NCBI RefSeq assembly: GCF_001509405.1
Contig: NZ_CP011502.1
Span: 2,232,001 to 2,296,000, forward strand
Length of the DNA stretch: 64,000 bases
Source of the DNA: Aeromicrobium erythreum
Lineage (GTDB): Bacteria > Actinomycetota > Actinomycetes > Propionibacteriales > Nocardioidaceae
Reading direction: 5' to 3'
Below the pieces are notes generated by a model that saw nothing but the letters and a program-made list of their open reading frames with translations, was not told the DNA's origin and ran no database searches. This document shows, one piece after another, positions 1-8,968 of the stretch. Each line of letters begins with the position of its first letter. Position 1 is the first letter of the stretch. A program made the translations under genes and the position numbers.

Positions 1-729
1 GTGCGACCAGCGCTCGTCCACTGTTCGCCCGGCACCCAGCTCCGACGTCGCGAGGTGATCACGCCGTTTCGCGGACGGGTCCTCGCCGAGGAGCTCACTG
101 TGGTCGACGTCGGTGAACATGTCGCCGTGACGACACTCGCTCGAGCCGCCTTCGACGAGGCCCGGATCGCACCGGACCTGCGGGCCGCCGTCGTCGCGAT
201 CGACATGGCGGTGAGCACCACGCACCGTCGACCCCGTACGACGCTTGACGCCGTACGTCGGGTCGAGGCTCGTCACGTCAAGGTCCGCGGCGTCGTGCAG
301 GTCCGCAAGGCCCTGTCCCTCGCGTCCGAACGCTCAGCGAGTCCGGCCGAGACCCACACCCGGCTCGTCGCCCAGCTCGACGCAGGTCTGACCGGCCTTC
401 GAGTGAACGCTCCGCTCTTCGACCTCGACGGCGTGCTGCTCGGGGTCGCCGACCTCGTCGACCCCGAGACCGGGCTGGTGATCGAGACCGACGGAGCAGG
501 GCACCGTGAGATCGAGCAGCACACGCTCGACAACCGTCGCGAGGAGGCCTTCGAGCGCGCCGGGTGCGTGGTCGTGCGCGCCATGGCCCTCGATCATCGC
601 GATCGGTGGGGCTTGAGCGCGCGCATCGTCCGGGGCCGGCCCGACGCCGCCCGGACGTCTCGACGTCGCTGGACGCTCGACCCTCCCCCGTGGTGGTCCA
701 CCTGGCCCGGCGCCCGACCCTGGCACTGA
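1..729 (+). CDS. DUF559-type endonuclease-like protein, probably 5'-truncated
   Basis: The reading frame is open from the first base and ends at TGA 727-729, so the gene probably begins upstream of the window. The visible 242 residues resemble the C-terminal half of actinobacterial DUF559/AbiEi-like proteins. A likely PDDEXK-type core lies around residues 130-200: an Asp in ADLVDPETGL, then VIETDGAGH, then a later VVVRAMALDH strand. These proteins are common, poorly characterised and often called putative endonucleases or antitoxin-like. Function is inferred from this resemblance only. It converges on rluD across a hairpin. Confidence 0.55.
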   Translation: MRPALVHCSPGTQLRRREVITPFRGRVLAEELTVVDVGEHVAVTTLARAAFDEARIAPDLRAAVVAIDMAVSTTHRRPRTTLDAVRRVEARHVKVRGVVQVRKALSLASERSASPAETHTRLVAQLDAGLTGLRVNAPLFDLDGVLLGVADLVDPETGLVIETDGAGHREIEQHTLDNRREEAFERAGCVVVRAMALDHRDRWGLSARIVRGRPDAARTSRRRWTLDPPPWWSTWPGARPWH

Positions 730-733
730 CCCG

Positions 734-792
734 CTGAGTGTGACGTTTGCGGGCCGCGGAGCGCTGAGCCACCCCGCAAACGTCACGCTCAG
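734..792. terminator. long hairpin between convergent genes
   Basis: Two 20-base arms (734-753 and 773-792) are reverse complements with one mismatch (T/C at position 6 of the arm), around a 19-base loop. The stem contains the core GTGACGTTTGCGGG. It sits directly after the stops of the two convergent genes, so a bidirectional terminator is the simplest reading. The long stem and loop could also mark a dispersed palindromic repeat. Confidence 0.6.
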
Positions 793-805
793 GGGGGTGG
801 GTGGG

Positions 806-1747
806 TCAGTGGGCGTCGCGGACGACGTCGAGGGCGTGGGCGAGGTCGGACGGGTAGGGGCTCTCGAAGTCGACGCGCTCGCCAGTGGTGGGGTGGTCGA
901 AGCCGAGGTGGACGGCGTGCAGCCACTGCCGGTCCAGCCCGACCCGGGCCGCGAGCGTCGGGTCGGCGCCGTACTGCAGGTCGCCGACGCACGGGTGGTG
1001 CAGCGCGCTCATGTGCACGCGGATCTGGTGCGTGCGACCCGTCTCGAGCTTGATGGTCAGCAGCGACGCGAACCGGTGCGCCTCGAGCGTGTCGTAGTGC
1101 GTGACGCTGGGCCGGCCGTCGGCGCGCACCGTGAACTTGAAGTCGTGCTTCGGGTGCCGGGCGATGGGGGCATCGATCGTGCCGGTGTGCGGGTCGGGGT
1201 GGCCCTGCACGAGCGAGTGATACGTCTTCTCGACCGTGCGGTCGCGGAAGGCCTGCTTGAGGACGCTGTACGCCCGCTCGGACTTCGCGATCGTCATGAG
1301 CCCGCTCGTGCCGACGTCGAGGCGCTGCACGATGCCCTGCCGCTCGGGCGCGCCCGACGTGGAGATGCGGACCCCGGCGCCGGCCAGGTGCCCGACGACC
1401 GTGGGTCCCTCCCACCCGACGCTGGGGTGGGCGGCGACGCCGACGGGCTTGTCGACGACGACGATGTCGTCGTCCTGGTAGACGATGCTCATGCCCTCGA
1501 CCTGCTCGGCGACGACGGTCGCGACGCGGGGCGCGGGGATCGTGGCCTCGAGCAGCGAGCCGGGCTCGACGCGCTCGGACTTCTGCGGCACCTGCCCGTC
1601 GAGGAGCACGTGGCCCTCGGCGACCAGCTCGCTCGCGCGGGTGCGCGAGAGTCCCAGCAGACGCGCCAGGGCGGAGTCGACGCGCTCGCCGGCGAGACCC
1701 TCGGGCACCGCGATGACCCGGTGCTCCTGCCCGACCCCGGCGCTCAT
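806..1747 (-). CDS. rluD: RluA/RluD-family 23S rRNA pseudouridine synthase
   Basis: This enzyme isomerises uridine to pseudouridine in RNA, most likely 23S rRNA. An S4 RNA-binding domain spans about residues 18-75 and is followed by the RluA catalytic domain. The signature [10 protein letters not shown] at 141-150 carries the catalytic Asp144, and [10 protein letters not shown] lies further on. At 313 residues it has normal length. The start at 1747 overlaps the lspA stop by 4 bases, so it is the last gene of a dksA-like/lspA/rluD operon. Which uridines are modified cannot be read from the sequence. Confidence 0.93.
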   Translation of the reverse strand: MSAGVGQEHRVIAVPEGLAGERVDSALARLLGLSRTRASELVAEGHVLLDGQVPQKSERVEPGSLLEATIPAPRVATVVAEQVEGMSIVYQDDDIVVVDKPVGVAAHPSVGWEGPTVVGHLAGAGVRISTSGAPERQGIVQRLDVGTSGLMTIAKSERAYSVLKQAFRDRTVEKTYHSLVQGHPDPHTGTIDAPIARHPKHDFKFTVRADGRPSVTHYDTLEAHRFASLLTIKLETGRTHQIRVHMSALHHPCVGDLQYGADPTLAARVGLDRQWLHAVHLGFDHPTTGERVDFESPYPSDLAHALDVVRDAH

Positions 1748-2307
1748 GCGCGGTCCTTGGCGCCGGACTCGTCGGCCTCGGCGCGGGTGCCGTCGATGCC
1801 GACGCCCTGCCAGGTGCGGATGACGACGAGGACGGCCGCGACGGTCAGGTAGATGTCGGCGACGTTCCCGACGAAGAACCCGCCGTAGTCGATGAAGTCG
1901 ACGACGTGGCCGCGGAAGGGTCCGGGCTCACGGAAGACGCGGTCGGTGAGGTTGCCGAGCGCACCGGCCAGCAGCAGCACCAGCGCGACGGTCCAGACCC
2001 GGTCGCGCAGCCGGGCCGCGAGCCGCACGACCGCGACGCAGACCGCGATCGCGACAACGCTGAGCAGCACCGTCATGGAGGCGCCCATGCCGAACGCCGC
2101 ACCGGGGTTGCGCAGGAACGTCAGCTCGAGGACGCCCGGCACGAGGCGGATCGGCTCGGCGCGGTCGGCGAGCCGGTCGACGGCGAGCACCTTGGTGAGC
2201 TGGTCGACGACCCAGGCGGCGGCGACGACGGCGAGGAACAGCGGCACGACCCGGCGACGGGGCGTGGGCACGGAGGCCGCTTCGGAGGATTCAGGCATCG
2301 CCGTCAT
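1744..2307 (-). CDS. lspA: lipoprotein signal peptidase II
   Basis: LspA cleaves prolipoprotein signal peptides in the membrane after diacylglyceryl transfer. The protein has four predicted membrane helices. The catalytic aspartates are in the motifs GNLTDRVF and GNVADIYL, and [10 protein letters not shown] is also family-typical. The frame is open further upstream into the dksA-like gene, so I chose ATG 2307 (187 aa); ATG 2298 is equally possible and neither has a strong ribosome binding site. Lipoproteins encoded nearby that would need this enzyme include CtaC and the L,D-transpeptidase. Confidence 0.92.
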   Translation of the reverse strand: MTAMPESSEAASVPTPRRRVVPLFLAVVAAAWVVDQLTKVLAVDRLADRAEPIRLVPGVLELTFLRNPGAAFGMGASMTVLLSVVAIAVCVAVVRLAARLRDRVWTVALVLLLAGALGNLTDRVFREPGPFRGHVVDFIDYGGFFVGNVADIYLTVAAVLVVIRTWQGVGIDGTRAEADESGAKDRA

Positions 2308-2333
2308 CGTCCCACGTGGGCCCACGCGCAGGG

Positions 2334-2735
2334 TCAGCGACGCTCCTCGCGCTGCTTGCACGACTTGCAGAGCGTGGCACGCGGGAAGGCCTGCAGGCGC
2401 AGCTTGCCGATCGGCTCGCCGCACGTCTCGCAGGCCCCGTAGGTGCCCTTGCCGAGCCGGTCGAGCGCCTTCTCGGTCTGCAGCAGGAGCACGCGCTGGT
2501 TCGCGGCGAGCGACATCTCCGCGTCGCGCTCGAGGCTCGTGGAGCCGACGTCGGCCTGGTCGTTCCCGGCGCCGTCGACGCCGTCGCGCAGCAGGTCCTG
2601 CAGCTCCTTGGCGGAGAGGTCGAGCTCCTTGCGGAGCCGGACGAGGTCGTCCTCCAGCTCGGCGCGGACGGCCGCGGTCTCGTCGGAGGTCCAGGGATCC
2701 TCGTCGCCCCGCACGGCCAGGGTGGTCTCGGTCAT
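2334..2735 (-). CDS. TraR/DksA-family zinc finger protein
   Basis: A 133-residue protein with an N-terminal coiled-coil-like region (about 20-95) and a C-terminal four-cysteine zinc finger (C102, C105, C123, C126). DksA-type proteins bind the secondary channel of RNA polymerase. In actinobacteria, short relatives such as this are conserved but their exact targets are uncertain. It heads the operon with lspA and rluD, and is divergent from ileS. The start ATG 2735 lies 6 bases after a TACTGT -10 hexamer, suggesting a leaderless transcript. Confidence 0.88.
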   Translation of the reverse strand: MTETTLAVRGDEDPWTSDETAAVRAELEDDLVRLRKELDLSAKELQDLLRDGVDGAGNDQADVGSTSLERDAEMSLAANQRVLLLQTEKALDRLGKGTYGACETCGEPIGKLRLQAFPRATLCKSCKQREERR

Positions 2736-2741
2736 GCGGGA

Positions 2742-2747
2742 ACAGTA
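2742..2747 (-). promoter_or_regulatory. -10 hexamer, leaderless dksA-like/lspA/rluD operon
   Basis: TACTGT on the minus strand, followed by 6 bases and then ATG 2735. The spacing puts the predicted transcription start at or next to the start codon. No Shine-Dalgarno sequence is present. Confidence 0.55.
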
Positions 2748-2805
2748 GACCCGGGCCCCTGGCGACACAACTTCGCCCAGGGCACGGTCGGGCCGGCGGG
2801 CGGAG

Positions 2806-2811
2806 TACGCT
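2806..2811 (+). promoter_or_regulatory. candidate -10 hexamer of the ileS leader
   Basis: TACGCT lies about 210 bases before the ileS ATG and just ahead of the T-box leader. It is the best TANNNT hexamer in this stretch. No convincing -35 was found. Confidence 0.4.
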
Positions 2812-2814
2812 GTC

Positions 2815-3019
2815 ACCAGCAGCGTCCGAGCCGTCATCAGCGGCGAGCTTCCGGAAGAACGGGCCTCCCCCGAGGCCTCAGTAGAACCGGACGGGTGGCC
2901 CGTCACAGCCGTTCGACGAGTGGTCGCCATCGGCAGGTCCGACGGCGGCAACCGAGGTGGTACCGCGGTCCTCCCCAGGGTCGTCCTCGAGGCAGAGAAC
3001 GACCCTCCAGGAGCAGCCG
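2815..3019 (+). ncRNA. T-box riboswitch (ileS leader, translational type)
   Basis: The invariant T-box AGGTGGTACCGCG is at 2955-2967. A likely short Stem I carries the isoleucine specifier ATC at 2836-2838 in a loop flanked by GCCG and CGGC. Downstream, CTCC at 2971-2974 and AGGGTCG can pair with CGACCCT and GGAG around 3000-3013, burying the ileS ribosome binding site (CAGGAG, 3008-3013). Uncharged tRNA-Ile would be expected to release it. Actinobacterial ileS genes are known to use such translational T-boxes with shortened Stem I. The T-box is seen directly; the Stem I boundaries are inferred. Confidence 0.88.
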
Positions 3020-3020
3020 C

Positions 3021-6000
3021 ATGACGTACCCCAAGGCGCAGACGGGCCTCGACCAGCCCGCCGGCGACGTCCCCTCCACGCCGCGCTTCCCCGACATCGA
3101 GGAGCGCGTCCTGGCGTACTGGAAGGACGACGGCACCTTCCGCGCGAGCGTCGACGCCCGCGACCCCGGCGACGACGGTTCGAACGAGTTCGTCTTCTAC
3201 GACGGTCCCCCGTTCGCCAACGGCCTGCCCCACTACGGGCACCTGCTGACCGGCTACGTGAAGGACCTCGTGCCCCGCTACCAGACGATGCGCGGCCGCC
3301 GGGTCGAGCGTCGGTTCGGCTGGGACACGCACGGGCTGCCGGCCGAGCTCGAGGCGATGCGGCTCAACGGCATCAAGACGACCGACGAGATCGTCGCGAT
3401 GGGCATCGACCGGTTCAACGAGGCGTGCCGCGCGTCGGTGCTGAAGTACACCGGCGAGTGGGAGGCGTACGTGACGCGCCAGGCCCGCTGGGTCGACTTC
3501 GAGCACGACTACCGCACGCTGAACCCGGAGTACATGGAGTCGGTCATCTGGGCGTTCAAGCAGCTGCACGAGAAGGGCCTCGTGTACGAGGACTTCAGGG
3601 TGCTGCCCTACTGCTGGAACGATGAGACGCCGCTGTCGAACCACGAGCTGCGGATGGACGACGACGTCTACCAGAACCGTCAGGACCCGGCGGTCACCGT
3701 CGGCTTCGAGATCACGACGCCGGGCCAGCTGCAGGGCGCCCGCCTGATGATCTGGACGACGACGCCGTGGACGCTGCCGTCGAACCTCGCGGTCATGGTC
3801 GGGACCGGCATCGACTACGTGGCCGTCGACCACGGCGGCACCTCCCTGGTGATGGCCGAGGCCCGCCTGGGTGCGTACGCGCGCGAGCTCGGCGACGAGC
3901 CCGCCGTCGTGTGGCGCGGCACGGGGGCCGACCTGGTCGGCCTGGTCTACGCGCCGCCGTTCTCCTACTACGCCGACCACGAGAACGCGTTCCGCGTGGT
4001 CGCGGCCGACGAGGCCGTCACGACCACCGACGGCACCGGCCTGGTGCACAGCGCCGGCGCGTTCGGCGAGGTCGACAAGGAGGTCACCGACCGTGAGGGC
4101 ATCGCGCCCGTCATGCCCGTGGCGAAGGACGGTCGGTTCACGGAGCCGGTCAGCCACTACGCCGGCATGCAGGTCTTCGACGCGAACCCGCACGTGATCG
4201 ACGACCTCAAGAACGGCACGGGCGCGGTCACGTCGGGCACGCTGCTGCTGCGGCGCGAGACGTACGACCACTCCTACCCGCACTGCTGGCGCTGCCGTCA
4301 GCCCCTGATCTACAAGGGCGTCGAGTCGTGGTTCGTCCGCGTGACGGCGTTCAAGGACCGCATGGTCGAGCTGAACCAGCAGATCCGCTGGGTGCCCGAC
4401 CACATCCGCGACGGCCAGTTCGGCAAGTGGCTGGAGAACGCGCGCGACTGGTCGATCACCCGCAACCGGTTCTGGGGCTCCCCCGTGCCGGTGTGGAAGA
4501 GCGACGACCCCGCGTACCCGCGGATCGACGTGTACGGCTCGTTCGAGGAGATCGAGCGCGACTTCGGCACGCTGCCACTGAAGGACGGCGTGCCCGACCT
4601 GCACCGTCCGTACGTCGACGACCTGGTGCGTCCGAACCCCGACGACCCGACCGGGACGTCGATGATGCGCCGCGTGCCCGACGTGCTCGACGTCTGGTTC
4701 GACTCCGGGTCGATGTCGTTCGCGCAGAACCACTACCCGTTCGAGAACGGCGAGTGGTTCGAGGGACACTTCCCGGCCGACTTCATCGTCGAGTACATCG
4801 GCCAGACGCGCGGCTGGTTCTACACGCTGCACGTGCTGGCGACGGCGCTGTTCGACCGACCCGCGTTCGAGACGTGCGTCAGCCACGGCATCGTCCTCGG
4901 CTCCGACGGCAACAAGATGAGCAAGTCGCTGCGCAACTACCCGGACGTCTCGGAGGTCTTCGACCGCGACGGTGCCGACGCGATGCGCTGGTTCCTCATG
5001 GCGTCGCCGATCCTGCGCGGCGGCAACCTGGTGGTCACCGAGCAGGGCATCCGCGACAGCGTGCGCCAGGTGATGATCCCGCTGTGGAACAGCTGGGCGT
5101 TCCTGGGGCTGTACGCGAACGCGGCCGAGTACGACGCGCGTCCGCTGGACGCGGCTCCGGCCGACCCGCTCGACCGGTACGTGGTGGCAAAGCTGGGCCG
5201 CTGGGTGCGCGAGATGACGACCTACCTCGACGACTACGCCATCGCCGAGGCCTGCGAGTCGACGCGCGACTTCCTCGACGTCCTGACGAACTGGTACATC
5301 CGGCGCTCCCGCGAGCGGTTCTGGCTGTCGGACGCCGAGGGCGAGCTCACCGACGAGCAGCGCGCGCCGTTCGACACCCTCTACACCGTGCTCGAGACGG
5401 TGTGCCGCGTCGTCGCGCCGCTGCTGCCGCTGGTCAGCGAGGAGATCTGGCGTGGCCTCACCGGCGGGCGCTCGGTGCACCTGACCGACTGGCCCGACGC
5501 CGACGCGTTCGTCGTCGACGACGCCCTCGTCGAGGCGATGGACCAGGTGCGTGAGGTCTGCTCCGCCGGCTCGGCGTTGCGCAAGGCGGCGGCCCTGCGC
5601 GTGCGGCTGCCGCTGCCCCTGCTCGAGGTCGCCGTGCCCGACCCTGCTGCCCTGTCGGGATTCGAGGAGGTCGTCGCCCGCGAGCTGAACGTGCGGGAGG
5701 TCCGCTTCGTCGCGGCCGACTCCGAGGAGGCCGCCGCGCACGGGCTGACGTCGCGCCTGACCGTGCACGCCCGCGTCGCCGGTCCGCGCCTCGGCAAGGA
5801 CGTGCAGCAGGCGATCAAGGGGTCCAAGTCGGGCGACTGGTCGGTGGCCGACGACGGCACGGTCACGTCCGGCGGCATCGCGCTGCAGGAGGGCGAGTTC
5901 ACCCTCGAGCAGGTGGCGGGCGCGTCCGGCGGCACCGAGATCGCGGTGCTCCCCCGCGGCGGCTTCGTCGCGCTCGACACCACCGTGACGCCCGAGCTCG

Positions 6001-6251
6001 AGGCCGAGGGCCTGGCCCGCGACGTCGTGCGCGGCGTCCAGCAGGCCCGACGCGACGCCGGCCTGTCGGTCTCGGACCGGATCGTCCTGCACGTCGACGG
6101 CGACGCCGCCGTCCTCGACGCGGTCCGCATCCACGAGGCGCTGGTCGCGGGCGAGACGCTCGCGACGTCGGTGCACCTGGGCGACCTCCCCGAGGGCACG
6201 AGCATCGACGTCACCGGCGCCAGCGCCCGCGTCGCCGTGGCCAGGGCCTGA
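3021..6251 (+). CDS. ileS: isoleucyl-tRNA synthetase
   Basis: IleS attaches isoleucine to tRNA-Ile and edits misactivated valine. The class I signature is HYGH at residues 71-74 within [12 protein letters not shown], and KMSKS is at 632-636. The CP1 editing domain lies between and the anticodon-binding domain follows. At 1076 residues it matches the longer eukaryote-like IleS type usual in actinobacteria. The frame extends upstream, but ATG 3021 is preceded by CAGGAG and is the start controlled by the T-box. It is monocistronic and ends before a palindrome cluster. Confidence 0.97.
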   Translation: MTYPKAQTGLDQPAGDVPSTPRFPDIEERVLAYWKDDGTFRASVDARDPGDDGSNEFVFYDGPPFANGLPHYGHLLTGYVKDLVPRYQTMRGRRVERRFGWDTHGLPAELEAMRLNGIKTTDEIVAMGIDRFNEACRASVLKYTGEWEAYVTRQARWVDFEHDYRTLNPEYMESVIWAFKQLHEKGLVYEDFRVLPYCWNDETPLSNHELRMDDDVYQNRQDPAVTVGFEITTPGQLQGARLMIWTTTPWTLPSNLAVMVGTGIDYVAVDHGGTSLVMAEARLGAYARELGDEPAVVWRGTGADLVGLVYAPPFSYYADHENAFRVVAADEAVTTTDGTGLVHSAGAFGEVDKEVTDREGIAPVMPVAKDGRFTEPVSHYAGMQVFDANPHVIDDLKNGTGAVTSGTLLLRRETYDHSYPHCWRCRQPLIYKGVESWFVRVTAFKDRMVELNQQIRWVPDHIRDGQFGKWLENARDWSITRNRFWGSPVPVWKSDDPAYPRIDVYGSFEEIERDFGTLPLKDGVPDLHRPYVDDLVRPNPDDPTGTSMMRRVPDVLDVWFDSGSMSFAQNHYPFENGEWFEGHFPADFIVEYIGQTRGWFYTLHVLATALFDRPAFETCVSHGIVLGSDGNKMSKSLRNYPDVSEVFDRDGADAMRWFLMASPILRGGNLVVTEQGIRDSVRQVMIPLWNSWAFLGLYANAAEYDARPLDAAPADPLDRYVVAKLGRWVREMTTYLDDYAIAEACESTRDFLDVLTNWYIRRSRERFWLSDAEGELTDEQRAPFDTLYTVLETVCRVVAPLLPLVSEEIWRGLTGGRSVHLTDWPDADAFVVDDALVEAMDQVREVCSAGSALRKAAALRVRLPLPLLEVAVPDPAALSGFEEVVARELNVREVRFVAADSEEAAAHGLTSRLTVHARVAGPRLGKDVQQAIKGSKSGDWSVADDGTVTSGGIALQEGEFTLEQVAGASGGTEIAVLPRGGFVALDTTVTPELEAEGLARDVVRGVQQARRDAGLSVSDRIVLHVDGDAAVLDAVRIHEALVAGETLATSVHLGDLPEGTSIDVTGASARVAVARA

Positions 6252-6264
6252 CGTTTCTGCACGC

Positions 6265-6304
6265 GGTGGGGAGATTCCCAGGTCGACCTGGGAATCTCCC
6301 CACC
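6265..6304. repeat. 40-bp perfect palindrome
   Basis: Every base from 6265 to 6304 pairs with its mirror around the centre ggtc|gacc at 6284/6285. The core reads GATTCCCAGGTCGACCTGGG and the outer part is GGTGGGGA/TCCCCACC. There is no loop, so it would form a cruciform or serve as a dimeric protein site rather than a normal terminator. It starts 14 bases after the ileS stop. Confidence 0.9.
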
Positions 6305-6310
6305 AGGCGC

Positions 6311-6320
6311 GGGAATCTCC
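6311..6320. repeat. half-site of the neighbouring palindrome
   Basis: GGGAATCTCC repeats the right arm of the two full palindromes on either side, but has no matching left arm. Confidence 0.5.
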
Positions 6321-6369
6321 TCCCAGCACGGCTTGCTCTCCGTGCGTCGCTGAGTTCTCCGTGCTCCGG

Positions 6370-6399
6370 GGAGGTTCCCAGGTCGACCTGGGAATCTCC
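6370..6399. repeat. second palindrome copy, 100 bp downstream
   Basis: Thirty bases are symmetrical around 6384/6385 with one mismatched pair (6374/6395). It matches the first palindrome at 28 of 29 positions and lies exactly 100 bp from it. Confidence 0.85.
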
Positions 6400-6409
6400 G
6401 GCCGAGAAG

Positions 6410-6449
6410 ACGACGAAGGCCCCCACCAGACGGTGGGGGCCTTCGTCGT
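6410..6449. terminator. bidirectional terminator of ileS and divIVA
   Basis: Perfect 18-bp arms (6410-6427 and 6432-6449) with loop AGAC. The stem begins ACGACGAAGGCCCCC. It lies 7 bases beyond the divIVA stop and downstream of ileS. Confidence 0.9.
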
Positions 6450-6456
6450 GCTGGTC

Positions 6457-7274
6457 TCAGAGCGAGGCGTTGCTGTCCTCGTCGCCGAGCAGGGAGCGCA
6501 GGCGGCGGGGCGACCCGTCGTTCTGGCCCTGGTTGGCGGCAGCCGGGGTGTTCTCGTTCGCGGCGAGCTGGTCGAGCTGGCTCTGGAAGTAGTTCTTGAG
6601 CCGGGCCCGGTACTCGCGCTCGTAGGCCCGCAGGTGCTCGACCTCGCGCTGGAGCTCGTAGCGCTCCCGCTCGATGGCGGCGACGGCCTGCTGGCGGCGC
6701 TCGTTGGTCTCCTCGTCGAGCTTCTGCGCGCGGATGCGGGCGTCGGTCTCGAGGCGGTCGGCCTTGCCGCGCGACTCGTTGGTGAGGCGCTCGGCCTTGG
6801 TGCGGGCCTCACCGACGATGCGGTCGGCCTCCTCCTTCGCCTGCTCCATGAGCTGGTCGGCGTTGGTGGACGCGATCTCGAGCAGGCGGGCGGCGGCGGT
6901 GGACGCCTCGCCGATGCTGCTCGCGCGGGTCTGGACCGGCTCGGGCGTGGCGGCCACGACCGGCGCGGGGGCCGGGGTCGGGGCGGGCTCAGGCGCCTTC
7001 TCGACGACCGGCTCGGGCTCCGGCTCCGGCTCGGGCTCGGGCTCGGGGTCGGGGCCGGCGCGGGCTCCGCCTTGACGGCAGGGATCAGACCGGTGGGCTC
7101 GCCGGTCGAGGCCGCGGCGACCTTGGCGCGCAGCTCCTCGTTCTCGACGGTGAGTCGCTCCAGCTCGGCCTCGACCTCGTCGAGGAACTGGTCCACCTCG
7201 CCCATGTCGTAACCCTCGCGGAGACGTACCGGAGTGAAGCGCTTGTTGCGCACGTCCTCTGGCGTCAGGGGCAT
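6457..7274 (-). pseudogene. divIVA: DivIVA/Wag31 polar growth and septation protein, frameshifted here
   Basis: DivIVA recruits wall synthesis machinery to the poles. ATG 7274 (preceded by AGGTGA) begins MPLTPEDVRNKRF, the typical N-terminal lipid-binding domain. The coiled-coil C-terminal part (166 residues, ending at 6457) is in a different frame. The switch occurs in a GC-rich simple repeat at about 7010-7050, coding for alternating Glu-Pro; one missing base near 7044 (CTCGGGGTC on plus) would restore a 272-residue protein with an EPEPEP linker. DivIVA is essential in studied actinobacteria, so a sequence error is more likely than true loss. Confidence 0.85.
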
Positions 7275-7385
7275 GAGTTCACCTCGTGTCGTGGTTTCGT
7301 CTCGAAGACTGTGGTTCTGACCCACCGTACTCGGTCACCGTTCACTGCTGCCACACGCGTCCCGTCCGCGGACGCCGCGCGGTGT

Positions 7386-7688
7386 TCACCGACCGACGAG
7401 CGTGTTGTTCACGATCGCCTGGAGGATGTAGATCCCGATCAGGAGCACCATCGGCGACAGGTCGAGCATGGCCGAGCCGAGGCGGACCGGGGGGATCACC
7501 CGACGCACGGCGCGCAGCGGCGGGTCGGTGACGGTGTAGATGCCCTCGCACAGCACGGCGACGAACCCGGTGGGTCGCCAGGACCGCGCGAGGAGCTGGA
7601 CCCAGTCCAGGATGAGCCGTGCGATGAGCACGAGGATGCAGACGAGCAGGACGAAGCTGAGGACCTGCCCGATGGTGGAGAGCGCCAT
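7386..7688 (-). CDS. YggT-family membrane protein
   Basis: A 100-residue protein with two hydrophobic segments (about 8-28 and 75-95) separated by the family motif DPPLRAVRRVIPP. YggT proteins are widely found beside sepF and divIVA in Gram-positive bacteria, and are thought to be linked to division or osmotic tolerance. The biochemical role is unknown. Its ATG overlaps the sepF stop (ATGA at 7685-7690), so the two are translated together. Confidence 0.9.
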   Translation of the reverse strand: MALSTIGQVLSFVLLVCILVLIARLILDWVQLLARSWRPTGFVAVLCEGIYTVTDPPLRAVRRVIPPVRLGSAMLDLSPMVLLIGIYILQAIVNNTLVGR

Positions 7689-8182
7689 CAGCCGTTGTTG
7701 TAGAAACCGCCCGCGGCGATGCGCTGCTTGTCCTCGTCGGTCACCTCGATGTTCTCCGGCGAGAGCAGGAAGACCTTCGACGTGACCCGGTTGATCGTGC
7801 CGCGCACCGCGAACACGAGACCGGCAGCGAAGTCGACGAGGCGCTTGGCGTCGTCGTCGTCGATCTCGGAGAGGTTCATGATGACCGGCACGCCGGAGCG
7901 GTAGTGCTCGCCGACCGTGCGCGCGTCGTTGTACGTGCGCGGCGTGACCGTCTCGATGCGGGCCAGCATCGACGGCGCCGGCTCGACGGCGCGGGGCGTG
8001 CGTCGGTGGTCGTCGATCGACGCGACCTGCGCCCGACGCTCGGGGGCGCGCACCGCGGGGGTCCGCTCCTCCTCGCGACGGACGGCCGGCACCGGACCGG
8101 TGGGCTCGTCGTCGTACTCGTCGAAGTCAGCCTGCTCGACGAGGCCCAGGTACTCGCCTACTTTTCGCATTGCGCCAGCCAT
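7688..8182 (-). CDS. sepF: cell division protein SepF
   Basis: SepF binds FtsZ polymers and, in actinobacteria, anchors them to the membrane, since FtsA is absent. The N-terminus MAGAMRKVGEYLGL is the expected amphipathic membrane helix. A variable acidic and Arg-rich linker follows, and the conserved C-terminal domain (about 80-164) includes VIMNLSEIDDDDAKRLVDFAAG and VFLLSPENI. Length is 164 aa. A GGAG precedes ATG 8182; an internal ATG at 8170 is possible. It lies in the order ftsZ, pgeF-like, yggS-like, sepF, yggT, divIVA. Confidence 0.95.
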   Translation of the reverse strand: MAGAMRKVGEYLGLVEQADFDEYDDEPTGPVPAVRREEERTPAVRAPERRAQVASIDDHRRTPRAVEPAPSMLARIETVTPRTYNDARTVGEHYRSGVPVIMNLSEIDDDDAKRLVDFAAGLVFAVRGTINRVTSKVFLLSPENIEVTDEDKQRIAAGGFYNNG

Positions 8183-8254
8183 GATGTCTCCGTCGGGTGC
8201 GGGTGAGCGGGGGCTCGGAGGAAGAAGTGGTGTCGGTGAACGACACTGGTGAGA

Positions 8255-8968
8255 TTACCGGAGCGGAGGCCGCTCGCCGAGCACCGCGCGCCCGATCCGC
8301 AGGTGTGTCGCGCCGGCGGCGACCGCGTCCTCGAAGTCGCCGCTCATCCCGGCCGAGACGATGCGCGCGTCGGGGTGCTGCGCGCGCACCTGCTCGGACA
8401 GCTCGCGCAGTCGCTCGAACACGGGCCGGGGGGCGACGCCGAGCGGGGCGACCGTCATGAGGCCGCCGAGGTGCACGCGGGGCAGCTCGGCGACGAGGTC
8501 GGCGAGCGCCGCCACGTCGTCGGGTGCAGCGCCGGAGCGACCGGGGTCCTGGAGGTCGAAGTCGACCTGCACGAGCAGCACGAGGTCGCGGTCGGCGGCC
8601 TCGGCCCCGCGTGAGAGGGACCGGGCGAGCTTCGCGCGGTCGACGCTCTGGACGACGTCGGCGTAGCGCGCCACGGCGCCCGCCTTGTTGGTCTGCAGCC
8701 CGCCGACGAAGTGCAGACGCGGTGCGGCGACGCCGTCGGCCAGCAGCGACGGCAGCTCGGCCGCCTTGTGGCCGGCCTCCGGGTGACGGTTCTCCCCCAC
8801 GTCGGTGACGCCGAGCCCGGCGAGCGTGGCGACGTCGGACGCGGGGTAGGTCTTGGTGACGACGATGGTGGTGACGTCCTGGGGAGCGCGACCGGCGGCC
8901 GCGCAGGCCTGGGCGACGCGCGCCCGCACCTCGGCGAGGTTGGCGGCCAGCTCGTCGGGCCGGGTCAT
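8255..8968 (-). CDS. YggS-family pyridoxal phosphate homeostasis protein
   Basis: A 237-residue alanine-racemase-fold protein (PLPBP/YggS family) that binds PLP without a known catalytic activity and helps PLP and amino acid homeostasis. The PLP lysine is expected at K39 in VVTKTYP. VGENRHPEAGHKA, HFVGGLQTNK and GMSGDFEDAV are family motifs. The open frame extends upstream, but ATG 8968 overlaps the pgeF-like stop by 4 bases and matches family length. Its position between ftsZ and sepF is conserved in actinobacteria. Confidence 0.92.
   Translation of the reverse strand: MTRPDELAANLAEVRARVAQACAAAGRAPQDVTTIVVTKTYPASDVATLAGLGVTDVGENRHPEAGHKAAELPSLLADGVAAPRLHFVGGLQTNKAGAVARYADVVQSVDRAKLARSLSRGAEAADRDLVLLVQVDFDLQDPGRSGAAPDDVAALADLVAELPRVHLGGLMTVAPLGVAPRPVFERLRELSEQVRAQHPDARIVSAGMSGDFEDAVAAGATHLRIGRAVLGERPPLR

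Noticed and set aside
1..729. Complete gene starting at the first base
   Set aside because: GTG at base 1 is probably coincidental; the frame is open to the window edge and the N-terminal part of the family is missing.
7010..7050. Programmed frameshift site in divIVA
   Set aside because: No slippery heptamer or downstream stem typical of programmed shifts was visible; a missing base in a GC-rich repeat is simpler.
2334..7325. Single minus-strand ORF of 1663 codons
   Set aside because: It joins the DksA-like gene, the antisense of ileS and the N-terminus of divIVA. Only the two ends are real; the middle is GC-rich shadow.
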